A DNA stretch of 64,000 bases, taken from DATFJC01 sp964528795 (GTDB taxonomy: Bacteria > Patescibacteriota > Patescibacteriia > UBA2591 > UBA6264). Made by a program: the position numbers and the translations under genes. Shown here piece after piece: positions 5,809 through 14,056 of this stretch; position 1 is the stretch's first letter; every line of letters starts with the position of its first letter. The notes beneath the pieces were generated by a model. The model was not told where the DNA came from and did no database searches. It saw nothing but the letters and a program-made list of their open reading frames with translations. Location: assembly GCA_964528795.1 (NCBI GenBank), contig CAZGUY010000001.1, positions 1 through 64,000 on the forward strand, in the 5' to 3' direction.

Positions 5809-6909
5809 TTATTTTACTTTTAAAACAGGAGATTGAGAGCTTTTAATAGAATTTAAAAAATTATTTAAATTTGCAGTTGCTACNNNNNNNNNNNNNNNNN
5901 NNNNNNNNNNNNNNNNNNNNNNNNNNNNNNNNNNNNNNNNNNNNNNNNNNNNNNNNNNNNNNNNNNNNNNNNNNNNNNNNNNNGGAGAAATAAAAACTGG
6001 TTTTTTCCAAACCCAATTTTTATTTAGAAAATTATTTTTTTTAATAGAAGTTAAAGTAATTCGAGGAGGAGAAACACCATCAAAGGAAGTATAAACCATA
6101 TAAACTCTATTTTCTAATTCAGTAAGACGAGGATCCTCACATCCACCCCAGCTACCTCCTGAACCATAAGAAAACTTTTTTCCTTGTCTATTTTCAAAAG
6201 ATTTATCAGGAGCAAAAACAGGTTCTTGACTTTTTTCATTAATACAAACACCATCCAAACTAGAAGCATAACCTAAAGTAGAAATATTTGACTTACCAAT
6301 AGCCCTATAAATAAAATGTATTTTATTTTTCAAATAAAGAGCAGCTGGATTAAAAGTAGCTCTATTTTCCCAACAATTTTTACCATTTGGTGAAATAATA
6401 GGATTTTTATCTGATCTGTTTAACTTTACGCAACTAGGAGTTTCTTCTTTAAAAAAATCAGAAATTAAATCATTTAAAGAAAATTTAATTATAGCATTCT
6501 TGTTTTTATATTTTACCTTAATTTCAATTCCGTAATCTCTTTTTCTAGCTTTAATTGGTATAACTTTTTCATTAGTTTTAAAAATTGGACTAGCAGAACG
6601 CCATAATACTTTTTTAGGATCCTTTTTTGATAAAAGAGCTGCTCCAATACAAAACGGCTTATTAACAAAATAAAGCAAGAATATACCTTGCTTTATTGAT
6701 AATATATCTAATATGTTTAATTTTTTTGAATCAAAATAACCTTGTCTTGAAGACAAAACTGGTTGTTTTTCAAAATACCATTTATTTAAATCTTTCGAAA
6801 AAACAATCCATATTTGTTTCTTATTAACAAAGCCTAAATATTTATTTTCCCATCTCAAATTTTGAGGAGAAAAATAAATTCTTTTATTGTTTTTAACCTC
6901 CTTTTTCAT
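5809..6909 (-). CDS. GH130 family protein, interrupted by a scaffold gap
   Basis: The N-terminal 150 or so residues are a divergent propeller-like segment (NLRWENKYLGF, LNKWYFEKQPVLSS) without the GH130 motifs. A GH130 domain follows: KNPIISPNGKNCWENRATFNPA, IHFIYRAIGKSNISTLGYA and GGCEDPRLTELENRVYMVYTS. The 100-N gap at 5884-5983 removes the rest, and the frame resumes at VATANLNNFL. Alignment by eye with domain 2 of the downstream gene suggests about 150 residues (about 450 nt) are missing, more than the 100 N shown. It is the first gene of the GH130 operon, behind a good promoter and a GGAGG ribosome-binding site. Confidence 0.8.
   Translation of the reverse strand: MKKEVKNNKRIYFSPQNLRWENKYLGFVNKKQIWIVFSKDLNKWYFEKQPVLSSRQGYFDSKKLNILDILSIKQGIFLLYFVNKPFCIGAALLSKKDPKKVLWRSASPIFKTNEKVIPIKARKRDYGIEIKVKYKNKNAIIKFSLNDLISDFFKEETPSCVKLNRSDKNPIISPNGKNCWENRATFNPAALYLKNKIHFIYRAIGKSNISTLGYASSLDGVCINEKSQEPVFAPDKSFENRQGKKFSYGSGGSWGGCEDPRLTELENRVYMVYTSFDGVSPPRITLTSIKKNNFLNKNWVWKKPVFISXXXXXXXXXXXXXXXXXXXXXXXXXXXXXXXXXXVATANLNNFLNSIKSSQSPVLKVK
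5884..5983. other. Scaffold gap (100 N) inside the GH130 gene
   Basis: Nominal-size gap. The flanks do not overlap, and the paralogue predicts about 450 nt of missing sequence. Confidence 0.95.
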
Positions 6910-6947
6910 AGATTTTTTCCCTCCAAGTTATTTTACTTTATATAAGT

Positions 6948-6976
6948 ATTATAATACGTTTTTAAAAGTCTTGCAA
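6948..6976 (-). promoter_or_regulatory. Promoter of the GH130 operon
   Basis: On the reverse strand TTGCAA (6976-6971), a 17-base spacer and TATAAT (6953-6948). The start near 6941 gives a leader of about 32 nt with GGAGG ahead of the ATG at 6909. Confidence 0.75.
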
Positions 6977-6991
6977 AAAGTTTTCCACAAT

Positions 6992-8239
6992 TTATTCATA
7001 CCTTAAAGCCTCAATTGGGCTCTTGAGTGAAGCTTTTTTTGCTGGATAAAGTCCAAAAACTAAACCTACGAACCCAGCTACTCCAATCCCTAAAAATATT
7101 GCTGGTAAAGATATAGTAAATTGCCAACTAGAAATAAGTTGAGCTTTTAATACTAAAGAAGCTAAATATGAAAATAAAACTCCAAAGAAAACTCCAAAAA
7201 AACCACCTATTAAAGTAAGAACTACTGATTCAAATAGAAAGTGTAATAATATGTCTCTTTTTTTAGCTCCTAATGCTTTCTTTAATCCTATTTCTCTAGT
7301 TTTTTCTGTTACAGATACAAGCATTATATTCATAATTCCAATTCCCCCAACAAGTAAGGATACAGCAGCAATTGAAGTTAAAAGTACTTTTAAGACGGTT
7401 GTTATTAAACTAATTCTTTCAATCATATCTGCGGAAGTAGTAACATAAAAGTCATCATTATCAGGATCTTCAATATCGTGTAAGTTTCTTAAAGTTCTTT
7501 CAATATCTTTTACCATTCCTGGTACCACTTGTTCATTTTTAGCTAAAATATTTATTTCTTGATAATGACTCTGCCCTAAAAGATATTTTTGAGCTGTAGT
7601 ATAAGGCACAACAGCAAATTTACTAATATCCATAAAAGAACTAACTTTACCTTTATCTGGTAAAACACCAACTACTCTAAAATATTTATTTTTAATTTTT
7701 ACTTTTTCACCAAGCGCTTCTGACATACCAAAAAGCTCTTTTTTTACTTTATGACCAATTACTACTACTGGCTTATAAGCCTCAATATCACTTTTAGTAA
7801 AATAATTTCCTTTTTTTGGATATATATCATAAATTTTTCCTACCCAATCAGCCGTCCAACCGTATATAGTAGGCTCATAGCTTTCCCCGTGATAAGAAAT
7901 ATTACCTGGTACTACTACAGCCGGGGTAATATCTTTTATATCAGGTACATTAGTTTTCCTTTTTAAAGCTCTTAATTCTCTTTCTCTTAATGAGTCAGAA
8001 AGTAGGGTACCAGTCATACCTTGAGGGCCCTCGGGTTCTTTCCCGGGATTAATACTTACAAAATTACCCCCCAGAGCTTCAATTTCATTTATAATTAAAC
8101 TTTCTGCTGCTTGACCAATTGACATTACTAAAATAACTGAAGTAATACCTATCACAATACCAAAAATAGTTAAAAAAGAACGAGACTTGTTCGTTTTTAA
8201 CCCCAACAAAACACTTTTTATGGTATGTTTTATACTCAT
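6992..8239 (-). CDS. MacB-type ABC transporter permease (FtsX-like)
   Basis: 415 aa. The N-terminal cytoplasmic helix and TM1 (NKSRSFLTIFGIVIGITSVILVMSIGQ, about 17-43) are the classic MacB/LolC/FtsX opening. A large extracytoplasmic domain (about 45-280) contains LGGNFVSINPG. Three C-terminal membrane segments follow, with the family motif TEKTREIGLKKALGAKKRDIL between TM2 and TM3 and the end YPAKKASLKSPIEALRYE. Such permeases work as mechanotransmission devices driven by a separate ATPase. It ends a three-gene operon with the ATPase (2-base spacing) and the MacA-like adaptor. The ATPase is a separate gene rather than fused as in E. coli MacB. The exported substrate is unknown. Confidence 0.9.
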   Translation of the reverse strand: MSIKHTIKSVLLGLKTNKSRSFLTIFGIVIGITSVILVMSIGQAAESLIINEIEALGGNFVSINPGKEPEGPQGMTGTLLSDSLRERELRALKRKTNVPDIKDITPAVVVPGNISYHGESYEPTIYGWTADWVGKIYDIYPKKGNYFTKSDIEAYKPVVVIGHKVKKELFGMSEALGEKVKIKNKYFRVVGVLPDKGKVSSFMDISKFAVVPYTTAQKYLLGQSHYQEINILAKNEQVVPGMVKDIERTLRNLHDIEDPDNDDFYVTTSADMIERISLITTVLKVLLTSIAAVSLLVGGIGIMNIMLVSVTEKTREIGLKKALGAKKRDILLHFLFESVVLTLIGGFFGVFFGVLFSYLASLVLKAQLISSWQFTISLPAIFLGIGVAGFVGLVFGLYPAKKASLKSPIEALRYE

Positions 8240-8241
8240 AA

Positions 8242-8958
8242 TTATTTATATAAACCGTCTTTTGCAAAACGTCTTTTAGAAATTTGATTGTCTTTTAAAA
8301 TTTTACCATCTTGTAATTTAATAACTCTTTTTGCCATTTCAGAAGTATATTTTTCATGAGTAACCATAACAACAGTATGACCTTCTTCATTTAAATCTTG
8401 AATAATTTCCATTACCACTTGGCCCGACTTAGAATCTAGATTACCAGTTGGCTCATCAGCAAAAATAATATTAGGCTCATTAACTAAAGCTCGAGCAATA
8501 GCTACTCTTTGTTTTTCTCCCCCAGAAAGTTCTGACCTATCATGATCCATTCTTTCTATTAAACCAACATTTTTAATAGCTTCTTTTGCCTTTTCATCCC
8601 ATAAAGATTCATTAATATTTGAATAATATAAAGGTAATTTTACATTATCTAAAACACTCATCCTTGGTAACAAATTAAAAGTTTGAAAAATAAAACCCAT
8701 TTTTTCATTTCTAATAGAAGCCATTTCATCATCGTTATATTGATTCATAGCTTTGTTATTAAATAAATATTCTCCATTAGTAGGTCTATCTAAAAAACCT
8801 AAAATATGTAAAAGGGTTGACTTACCAGAACCAGAAGGACCCATAATAGCTACAAATTCTCCTTCACCTACTGAAAAAGAAATATGACGCAAAGCATAAA
8901 CTTTTGCCCGACCGGTACCATAAATTTTTTCAACATTTTTTACTTTTAAAAAAGACAT
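8242..8958 (-). CDS. ABC transporter ATP-binding protein (LolD/MacB type)
   Basis: 238 aa. Walker A is GPSGSGKST at 40-48, the Q-loop FQTFNLLP lies near 91-98, the signature LSGGEKQR is at 144-151, Walker B IIFADEP is at 164-170 with the following D-loop GNLDS, and the H-loop His is at 201 (VTHEK). All catalytic residues are present. The insertion after the Q-loop and the GNLDS block are typical of the MacB/LolD/FtsE-like group. It powers the adjacent FtsX-type permease and sits between the adaptor (10 bases) and the permease (2 bases). Length is normal. Confidence 0.93.
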   Translation of the reverse strand: MSFLKVKNVEKIYGTGRAKVYALRHISFSVGEGEFVAIMGPSGSGKSTLLHILGFLDRPTNGEYLFNNKAMNQYNDDEMASIRNEKMGFIFQTFNLLPRMSVLDNVKLPLYYSNINESLWDEKAKEAIKNVGLIERMDHDRSELSGGEKQRVAIARALVNEPNIIFADEPTGNLDSKSGQVVMEIIQDLNEEGHTVVMVTHEKYTSEMAKRVIKLQDGKILKDNQISKRRFAKDGLYK

Positions 8959-8967
8959 GAAAGATTT

Positions 8968-10701
8968 TTAATAACTAACAATTAATTCATCGCCTTGTTT
9001 TAAACCTTTTAAAATTTCTACTTCTCCTATAGCACCTTTAATACCAACCTCGACTTCAACTTGTTTAATAGTTTGTTCTCCTTTTTTATTGGTAATAAGT
9101 TTTTTAACAAAGGTTTTATTGTCTTCTCTTATAATCACCCTACCTGGAACTACTAAAGTATTTTTCTTCTCTTCGGTAATAATATCAACATCAGCTGTCA
9201 TACCTGATTTTATTTTTTTATTTTCATTAATAAAATAAAGTGTAGTTTCATAAGTTGTTAAACCATCAATAATTGTTTCAGCGGGAGCTATCTCAACAAC
9301 TTTTGCTTTAAATACTTCTTCTTTATAAGCATCCAAGCTGACTTCTGCTTTATCTCCTATCTGTACTTTAGAAATATCCATTTCTGGTACATTAGCTTCA
9401 ATTTCATATTGTCCTTCTGAATTTACTAAAGCTACTATCTGGTTTGAAGAAACTACCTCTCCAATATTCACTTTCTTTTTAACTAAAATTCCATTAATAG
9501 GAGAAATTAATTTAGTTTCTTGAATAGAAGTTAATATAGATTGAATCTCTGCTTTAGTTTGTTGAATAGTAGCTTTTTGCGACTCGATATTTAACCTTGC
9601 TTGCTCAATATTTGATTGTTGAATTTTAATTTGTTCTTCAGTGGCACCAGATTGTGTAAGTTTTAAATTATTTTTAGCTACCTCAAGGTTTTCTTCTGCT
9701 TCTGAAACTCTATTTTGCGCAGTTTCAATATTATTTTCGTTAACTACTTTTTGAGAAGAAATTAGTTGTTGTTGGGTTTCAATATTAGATATAACAGTAT
9801 TAATATTAGATCGAGCAGTATTAATGTTGCTCTTATAAGTAGTTAAAGTAGTATCAGATAAACCAACAGCGCTATTTAGAGCATCTCTTAAACGATTTAA
9901 AAATTTTCTTATTTCTATAAGGTTTTCTTTACTAGATTCTAAAGATTGTTCTTTTTCTATAGTGGAATTATTATCAATATTATTTTCTAATTCATTAACT
10001 ACTTTGGTAATTTCGGGTCTTTTTGATTTAATATCTATTTTGGCTTGAGAATTACTTGTGGTAAAAGTAAGTTCTGGTTTTTCAGAATTATCGTTTTTAA
10101 ACATTGCATCAATTTGATAATTAATAGCATCATCTGCTTCTAAAAAAGCATTATTTAGTATACTATCAACATCGTCATATAAATTATTTATTTCAACTTC
10201 TGCCTTATTTTTTACTTGTTTTAGATTAGATTGAGCAGTTTTTAAGCTAGCTTTTGCTTGTTCTACTTTTGATTCATACACTTTTATTTCTTCAGGTTTA
10301 GATCCTTTTCTTAATTCTTCTAATTTAAATTGAGCGCTTTTAAGACTAGATTTATATTTATTTAATACAGCTTGTGCGCTTTGTAAACTGGCTCTTTTTT
10401 GAGAAAGACTAGCATTTAATTGATCATTATTTAATTCCATTATTACGTCACCTTTTTCAATTTTTTCACCAATCTCAAAATTTATTTCATTAACCCTACC
10501 TGAGGTTTGAAAAGCTAAATTAATACTTTCTTTAGCTTTTACTTGTGAAACCACATTAACTTTTTGGATTAAATCTTTTTTCTTTACAGTAAAAATTTCT
10601 TGATCGAAGCCTGATTTTTTCCCTTTATATAGGTAAAAAACACCGGATACGATTATTAAAATTATAAACAATATAATATATATCTTTGTATTCTTTTTCA
10701 T
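8968..10701 (-). CDS. MacA/HlyD-type membrane fusion protein with long coiled coil
   Basis: 577 aa from the ATG at 10701. The frame extends upstream only to a TTG at 10737, which I reject as a start. One N-terminal membrane anchor (IYIILFIILIIVSGVFYLY) is followed by a split lipoyl/barrel domain (VNEINFEIGEKIEKGDVIMEL, later SPINGILVKKKVNIGEVV). An unusually long alpha-helical hairpin rich in Gln, Asn, Ser and Lys lies between (about residues 65-400), then a C-terminal beta-barrel (DKAEVSLDAYKEEVFKAKVVEI). The helical arm is roughly twice that of E. coli MacA and has a non-periodic insert around 190-260. It likely links the permease to outer layers. First gene of the operon. Confidence 0.88.
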   Translation of the reverse strand: MKKNTKIYIILFIILIIVSGVFYLYKGKKSGFDQEIFTVKKKDLIQKVNVVSQVKAKESINLAFQTSGRVNEINFEIGEKIEKGDVIMELNNDQLNASLSQKRASLQSAQAVLNKYKSSLKSAQFKLEELRKGSKPEEIKVYESKVEQAKASLKTAQSNLKQVKNKAEVEINNLYDDVDSILNNAFLEADDAINYQIDAMFKNDNSEKPELTFTTSNSQAKIDIKSKRPEITKVVNELENNIDNNSTIEKEQSLESSKENLIEIRKFLNRLRDALNSAVGLSDTTLTTYKSNINTARSNINTVISNIETQQQLISSQKVVNENNIETAQNRVSEAEENLEVAKNNLKLTQSGATEEQIKIQQSNIEQARLNIESQKATIQQTKAEIQSILTSIQETKLISPINGILVKKKVNIGEVVSSNQIVALVNSEGQYEIEANVPEMDISKVQIGDKAEVSLDAYKEEVFKAKVVEIAPAETIIDGLTTYETTLYFINENKKIKSGMTADVDIITEEKKNTLVVPGRVIIREDNKTFVKKLITNKKGEQTIKQVEVEVGIKGAIGEVEILKGLKQGDELIVSY

Positions 10702-11032
10702 AAAATTATTAATAATTATAAATTTTTTATTATACAAAACCTTAACCTATAATCTAGCACATAAAAAAAGAAAAATCAAGATATTAATTCTATTTTTCAT
10801 TTTAAAAGTATTTTAATTAATTAAATTGGATAATATAAATATACCTATTAAAATTTTAGAATATAATAATAGATTAAATTAAAAGTTAATACTTTTATAA
10901 TTCAACTAATATAATTAATAATTTTATAATAATACTTATTGACACTTATTGACACCTATTGATACATTAATCCCGTATAAAAATCTTAGATGAAAAATAA
11001 ATATCCCTTTGTTAAGTCATAAAAACACCAAT
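10702..11032. other. AT-rich intergenic region, possible unwinding element
   Basis: No gene is supported here. The stretch is almost entirely A and T from about 10790 to 10935 and leads directly into the iterons at 10934-10973 and the parS-like array. This layout resembles an origin unwinding element, which is inference. Confidence 0.35.
10934..10973 (+). repeat. Iteron-like 10-bp direct repeats
   Basis: ACTTATTGAC, ACTTATTGAC, ACCTATTGAT and ACATTAATCC follow head to tail: two perfect units, one with two changes and one decayed. The ten-base period puts the units on one helix face. They lie 78 bases before a perfect DnaA box. Confidence 0.6.
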
Positions 11033-11050
11033 TGTTTCACGTGAAACATT

Positions 11051-11059
11051 TTATCCACA
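11051..11059 (+). promoter_or_regulatory. DnaA box
   Basis: TTATCCACA is a perfect match to the strong DnaA-box consensus and lies two bases after the first parS-like site. Confidence 0.6.
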
Positions 11060-11406
11060 TCTTTGAACCTAAGGCAGGATTGTGGAAACTAAGTTCCCAC
11101 ACTTCCCACAATAGCTATTTTCCATCACCTCTGTCTCTCCCCTGAGTTTTATATAAAGGTTTTTTTAACTTTTCCTTTAAGTAAGGTGTAAAATAAGTAA
11201 TTGTTTCACGTGAAACATTTTTAAGTACTTTAATAAAAAAAGTGAAAATTAGCTTAAATAAGTTAAAAAATTAACAATTATTTCACGTGAAACATTTTAT
11301 CCATAAAGTAAGTTTTTGTAGATCTAACTGGTTAACCTTACAAGTTCACTATAGTATATTACTTTTAAAATAAAATTTGTTTTATCTAAGGCGTAAAATT
11401 GCAAAT

Positions 11407-11500
11407 TGTTTCACGTGAAACATTTTTGAAGCATTTTTTTAAAAAAAATAAAAAATAGCTTTGTTAAGCTATAAATTAGCAAAATGTTTCACGTGAAACA
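11407..11500 (+). repeat. Left arm of 94-bp inverted repeat
   Basis: Aligned by eye, its reverse complement matches 12709-12802 at about 87 of 94 positions. Each arm begins and ends with a parS-like site. The arms enclose 1,208 bp holding the split glycosyltransferase gene. Confidence 0.75.
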
Positions 11501-11507
11501 TTTTATA

Positions 11508-12056
11508 TTATTTTAAACTATTATATACTTTTAATGTCTGTTTAGCACATGTTTCCCAGGAATATTTTTTAGCTTGTTTTTTACCTTTTTTAATTAATTC
11601 TTTTCGTTTTTCTTGATTATTAAGAATTTTTAAAATATTTTTAAATATATCATTAACATCTTCTGGATCAAAATAAAGAGCTGCTTTTCCATAAACTTCA
11701 GGTAATGATGCTTTATTAGAAGAAATTACAGGTAATTCATTTTTCATTGCTTCTAAACCAGGTAACCCAAAACCTTCTTTTAAGGATGGAAAAACATAAG
11801 CAATTGCATTTTTATAAAGTAATTCTAATTCTTTATCCGATACTCTACCCAAAAAATGTATATCTTTTATATCTAACTCTTTTACTAATCTTTTTATTCT
11901 TTTATAAAAATAATCTATTTTACCAACTAAAATTAAATTTAAATTCGGTTTTTTTTGTTTTATTTTTCCAAAAGCTAAAACTAACCTTTCTAAATTTTTA
12001 TGTGGAAAAGCATTACCAATATATAAAAGGTATGGTTTTTTATTAGGAAGATTCAT
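11508..12056 (-). CDS. Glycosyltransferase family 4, C-terminal half (split gene)
   Basis: 182 aa. It starts KPYLLYIGNAFPHKNLERL and continues with LILVGK, IHFLGRVSDKELELLYKNAIAYVFPSLKEGFGLPGLEAM and LPEVYGKAALYFDPED. That is the nucleotide-sugar-binding half of a GT4 retaining glycosyltransferase, including the E-x7-E motif (EGFGLPGLE). It overlaps the N-terminal half by 14 nt in another frame, so one original gene of about 355 codons has been split. Normal relatives also have about 15-20 more residues at the junction, so the lesion may be more than a single indel. It may be a pseudogene, a two-subunit enzyme, or a sequencing error. Confidence 0.75.
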   Translation of the reverse strand: MNLPNKKPYLLYIGNAFPHKNLERLVLAFGKIKQKKPNLNLILVGKIDYFYKRIKRLVKELDIKDIHFLGRVSDKELELLYKNAIAYVFPSLKEGFGLPGLEAMKNELPVISSNKASLPEVYGKAALYFDPEDVNDIFKNILKILNNQEKRKELIKKGKKQAKKYSWETCAKQTLKVYNSLK

Positions 12057-12570
12057 AAACTACAGTTATTTTTTTAGGATTAGTATTAAATTTATTAATT
12101 ATTTTATTTTTAGTATATTTCGAAACTGTTATTATTTGTTCAGAAAATTTAATAGCCCAATTTATAATAAATTTATAAGCTATTTTTTTAATATAAAAGA
12201 TAAATAAAGGAAGTTTAGAAGCATTTCTTTTTTTACTATGGGTGATTAAATCATGTATAGTTACAACAAATTTCTTAAAATATAAAACAGGAACATTAAA
12301 ATTTACAAAATGTACTAGATCTAAATTATATTTATATAATAAAAAAGGGAATACTAATTGTTCTTTTAAAGAATATATTTTATAATCTGCTAAAACCTTA
12401 TGAAAATTTTTACTCTTAAAAGTAATATTATTAAATTGCTCTTTTTGTAAAAAAATGTAATATTCATTTTTAGTATCAATATTTTGAAGATGGGTTATTA
12501 ATTTTTTAGCATATCTTCCAATTCCTTTTTGTTTTGGACCAAAAAACCTTGCATCAATCCCTATTTTCAT
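12043..12570 (-). CDS. Glycosyltransferase family 4, N-terminal half (split gene)
   Basis: 175 aa. It begins KIGIDARFFGPKQKGIGRYAKKL, the acceptor-side start of GT4 enzymes, and has VHFVNFNVPVLY, VTIHDLI and the Rossmann-end block QIITVSKYTKNKI. It runs into KKITVVYESS and stops at a TAA where relatives continue to the sugar-nucleotide domain. The second ORF takes over one frame away with its ATG inside the last codons. There is no long homopolymer exactly at the overlap, though seven A's lie about 25 bases before the stop. The gene is enclosed by inverted parS-like arrays, which is odd for a biosynthetic gene. Confidence 0.75.
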   Translation of the reverse strand: MKIGIDARFFGPKQKGIGRYAKKLITHLQNIDTKNEYYIFLQKEQFNNITFKSKNFHKVLADYKIYSLKEQLVFPFLLYKYNLDLVHFVNFNVPVLYFKKFVVTIHDLITHSKKRNASKLPLFIFYIKKIAYKFIINWAIKFSEQIITVSKYTKNKIINKFNTNPKKITVVYESS

Positions 12571-12697
12571 ATAATATCCTTTAATTTGTTAAATAAATTG
12601 TTTCACGTTAAACAATTCGCGAATTTAAGCCTTAGATAAGGTAAATTTATTTAAAAACTAAATTTACAATTAATATCAACTAACTTATTAATAAAAC

Positions 12698-12706
12698 TGT
12701 GGATAA
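12698..12706 (-). promoter_or_regulatory. DnaA box
   Basis: TGTGGATAA is the complement of TTATCCACA, a perfect box, two bases before the perfect parS-like site at 12709. Confidence 0.55.
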
Positions 12707-12708
12707 AT

Positions 12709-12802
12709 TGTTTCACGTGAAACAATTTGCTAATTTATAGCTTAACAAAGTTATTTTTTATTTTTTTTCTTAAAATGCTTTAAAAATGTTTCACGTTAAA
12801 CA
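12709..12802 (-). repeat. Right arm of 94-bp inverted repeat
   Basis: Mirror copy of 11407-11500 at about 93% identity by eye, extending outward another 14 bases (ATTTGCAATTTTA) before similarity fades. Confidence 0.75.
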
Positions 12803-12835
12803 ATTTGCAATTTTATAAGTTAACTAAAGTAAATT

Positions 12836-14044
12836 TTATTTATTATACGAAAAAACCAATATTTCACGTAAAACACTTTGATCAGAACGAGAATATATTA
12901 AAGTATTACGCTGACTTAAATATCTTTTATATTTTCCTAATTTATTTAAATTAATTATTTGTTTCCAACCTTGTTTATTTAACTTATCTAATATAGGTAA
13001 AAAATATTTTTTATTAGTTTTAAAAACTGGTAATATTATAACTACTTTACCATGACTTTTAATAATTTTTTTAAATTCAGAAAAAGAATTTAAATAAAGT
13101 TTTGATAATTTATCTATTTGATTTTTAATATTCTTATTTTGTATATTTAAAGGTCCTAAATAAGGTTCTGTAATAATAAAGTCTTGCTTTTTATTTATTT
13201 TTTCTGCAATATTTCTAACGTCAGATTGGAAGATTTTGGCTTTGTTAAGCGATTTTTTAGTGTTTTTTAAAAACCATTTAATATTTTCTTTACTATCTTG
13301 TATGGCTTGATTATCTTTATCAGAGCCATAAATATTTTTAAAACCTAAAAGAATAGCACTTGTTAAAATTGTTCCAGAACCACAAAAAGGATCATATATA
13401 TTAACATTTTTTAAATCTTTTTTAAAACCTAAGCCAATATTTATCATTATTTTTGATAATTTTAAAGGTAGCATACCTTTTTCAATTGGTCTTTTAGGTT
13501 TAGAGTAATCATAAAAACTATATTTTTTAAAATCCTGACAAGTTAGAGTATAACCAAGTAGTAATTTATCTTTATAATCTTCCACTATAATATCCGCTCC
13601 TCGAGATAATAAATTATTCTTTTTTAATACTACTGAAGAAAGATAAGGTTTTTTAGAAGTAACCCATCGACATGAAATACCTTTTGATTTAATATCTTTT
13701 TTAATTTTAAGAGCTATGTTTTTTATAAATCTTTTTAATTTTTTAGTTTGTCCGTATAAACTAAAACCAAATGTTATTCTATTACCATCTAAAGTTAATA
13801 AATTTATAATATCAGATCTAAAAGATTTAGTCTTTAATTCTTTTTTAGAATATTTTCCTAATATCTTACCTATCTTAATCGTACCGCCTAATTGTTCTTG
13901 TAATTCTTTTATATCAAAACCTGATAAAGAATCTGTTAATAAAACTTTATCTGAAACTTTTTCAAATTTTGAATCCTTTAAAATTTCCCTTATTTCAATA
14001 AAAGATAATAAAGGAGTTTTTCCAAGTATAAAAAAATATTTCAT
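12836..14044 (-). CDS. UPF0020/Trm11-type tRNA guanosine N2-methyltransferase-like protein
   Basis: 402 aa. The N-terminal part (about 1-170) is a divergent recognition region containing FGFSLYGQTKKL and SRGADIIVEDYKDKLLLGYT, compatible with the THUMP-associated module of this family. The methylase core has YDPFCGSGTILTSAILLG (SAM-binding motif I), GSDKDNQAIQDSKENI and IITEPYLGPL in place of the usual DPPYG, close to the variant seen in TrmG10/Trm11-like enzymes. These methylate G10 in tRNA. The C-terminus KRYLSQRNTLIYSR continues past the core. The TATAAT box six bases before ATG predicts a leaderless mRNA. The gene end overlaps the weakest parS-like site. Confidence 0.75.
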   Translation of the reverse strand: MKYFFILGKTPLLSFIEIREILKDSKFEKVSDKVLLTDSLSGFDIKELQEQLGGTIKIGKILGKYSKKELKTKSFRSDIINLLTLDGNRITFGFSLYGQTKKLKRFIKNIALKIKKDIKSKGISCRWVTSKKPYLSSVVLKKNNLLSRGADIIVEDYKDKLLLGYTLTCQDFKKYSFYDYSKPKRPIEKGMLPLKLSKIMINIGLGFKKDLKNVNIYDPFCGSGTILTSAILLGFKNIYGSDKDNQAIQDSKENIKWFLKNTKKSLNKAKIFQSDVRNIAEKINKKQDFIITEPYLGPLNIQNKNIKNQIDKLSKLYLNSFSEFKKIIKSHGKVVIILPVFKTNKKYFLPILDKLNKQGWKQIINLNKLGKYKRYLSQRNTLIYSRSDQSVLREILVFSYNK

Positions 14045-14050
14045 ATTTTT

Positions 14051-14056
14051 ATTATA
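14051..14056 (-). promoter_or_regulatory. -10 box of the UPF0020 gene, leaderless spacing
   Basis: TATAAT on the reverse strand ends exactly six bases before the ATG at 14044. The -35 is weak (TTTATT at a 17-base spacer). Confidence 0.5.

Larger units (their letters stand above)
11033..11500. repeat. Left parS-like array (five sites)
   Basis: Five copies of the palindrome TGTTTCACGTGAAACA lie at 11033-11048, 11202-11217, 11279-11294 (one change), 11407-11422 and 11485-11500. This is the consensus parS centromere of chromosomal ParB proteins. Sites 2-3 and 4-5 form a larger two-site unit repeated at about 205 bp. Each site also has a conserved asymmetric flank to its left, related to CTTANNTAAAATTGCAAATTG. 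No gene is supported between them. No parA or parB lies in this window. Confidence 0.8.
12599..12875. repeat. Right parS-like array (three sites plus one weak)
   Basis: Sites lie at 12599-12614 (one change), 12709-12724 (perfect), 12787-12802 (one change) and 12860-12875 (two changes, inside the 3' end of the next gene). The conserved asymmetric flank (AATTTGC-AATTTTA-CTTA-AAAG type) now lies to the right of each site, so this array is inverted relative to the left one. Confidence 0.75.

Noticed and set aside
10702..10737. TTG start for the MacA-like gene
   Set aside because: The ATG at 10701 gives the normal lysine-then-membrane-anchor start; the extra 12 residues have no support.
11033..12875. 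CRISPR array
   Set aside because: The repeats are palindromic 16-mers at irregular distances (62 to more than 1,000 bp) with no constant spacer length, and no cas gene is near.
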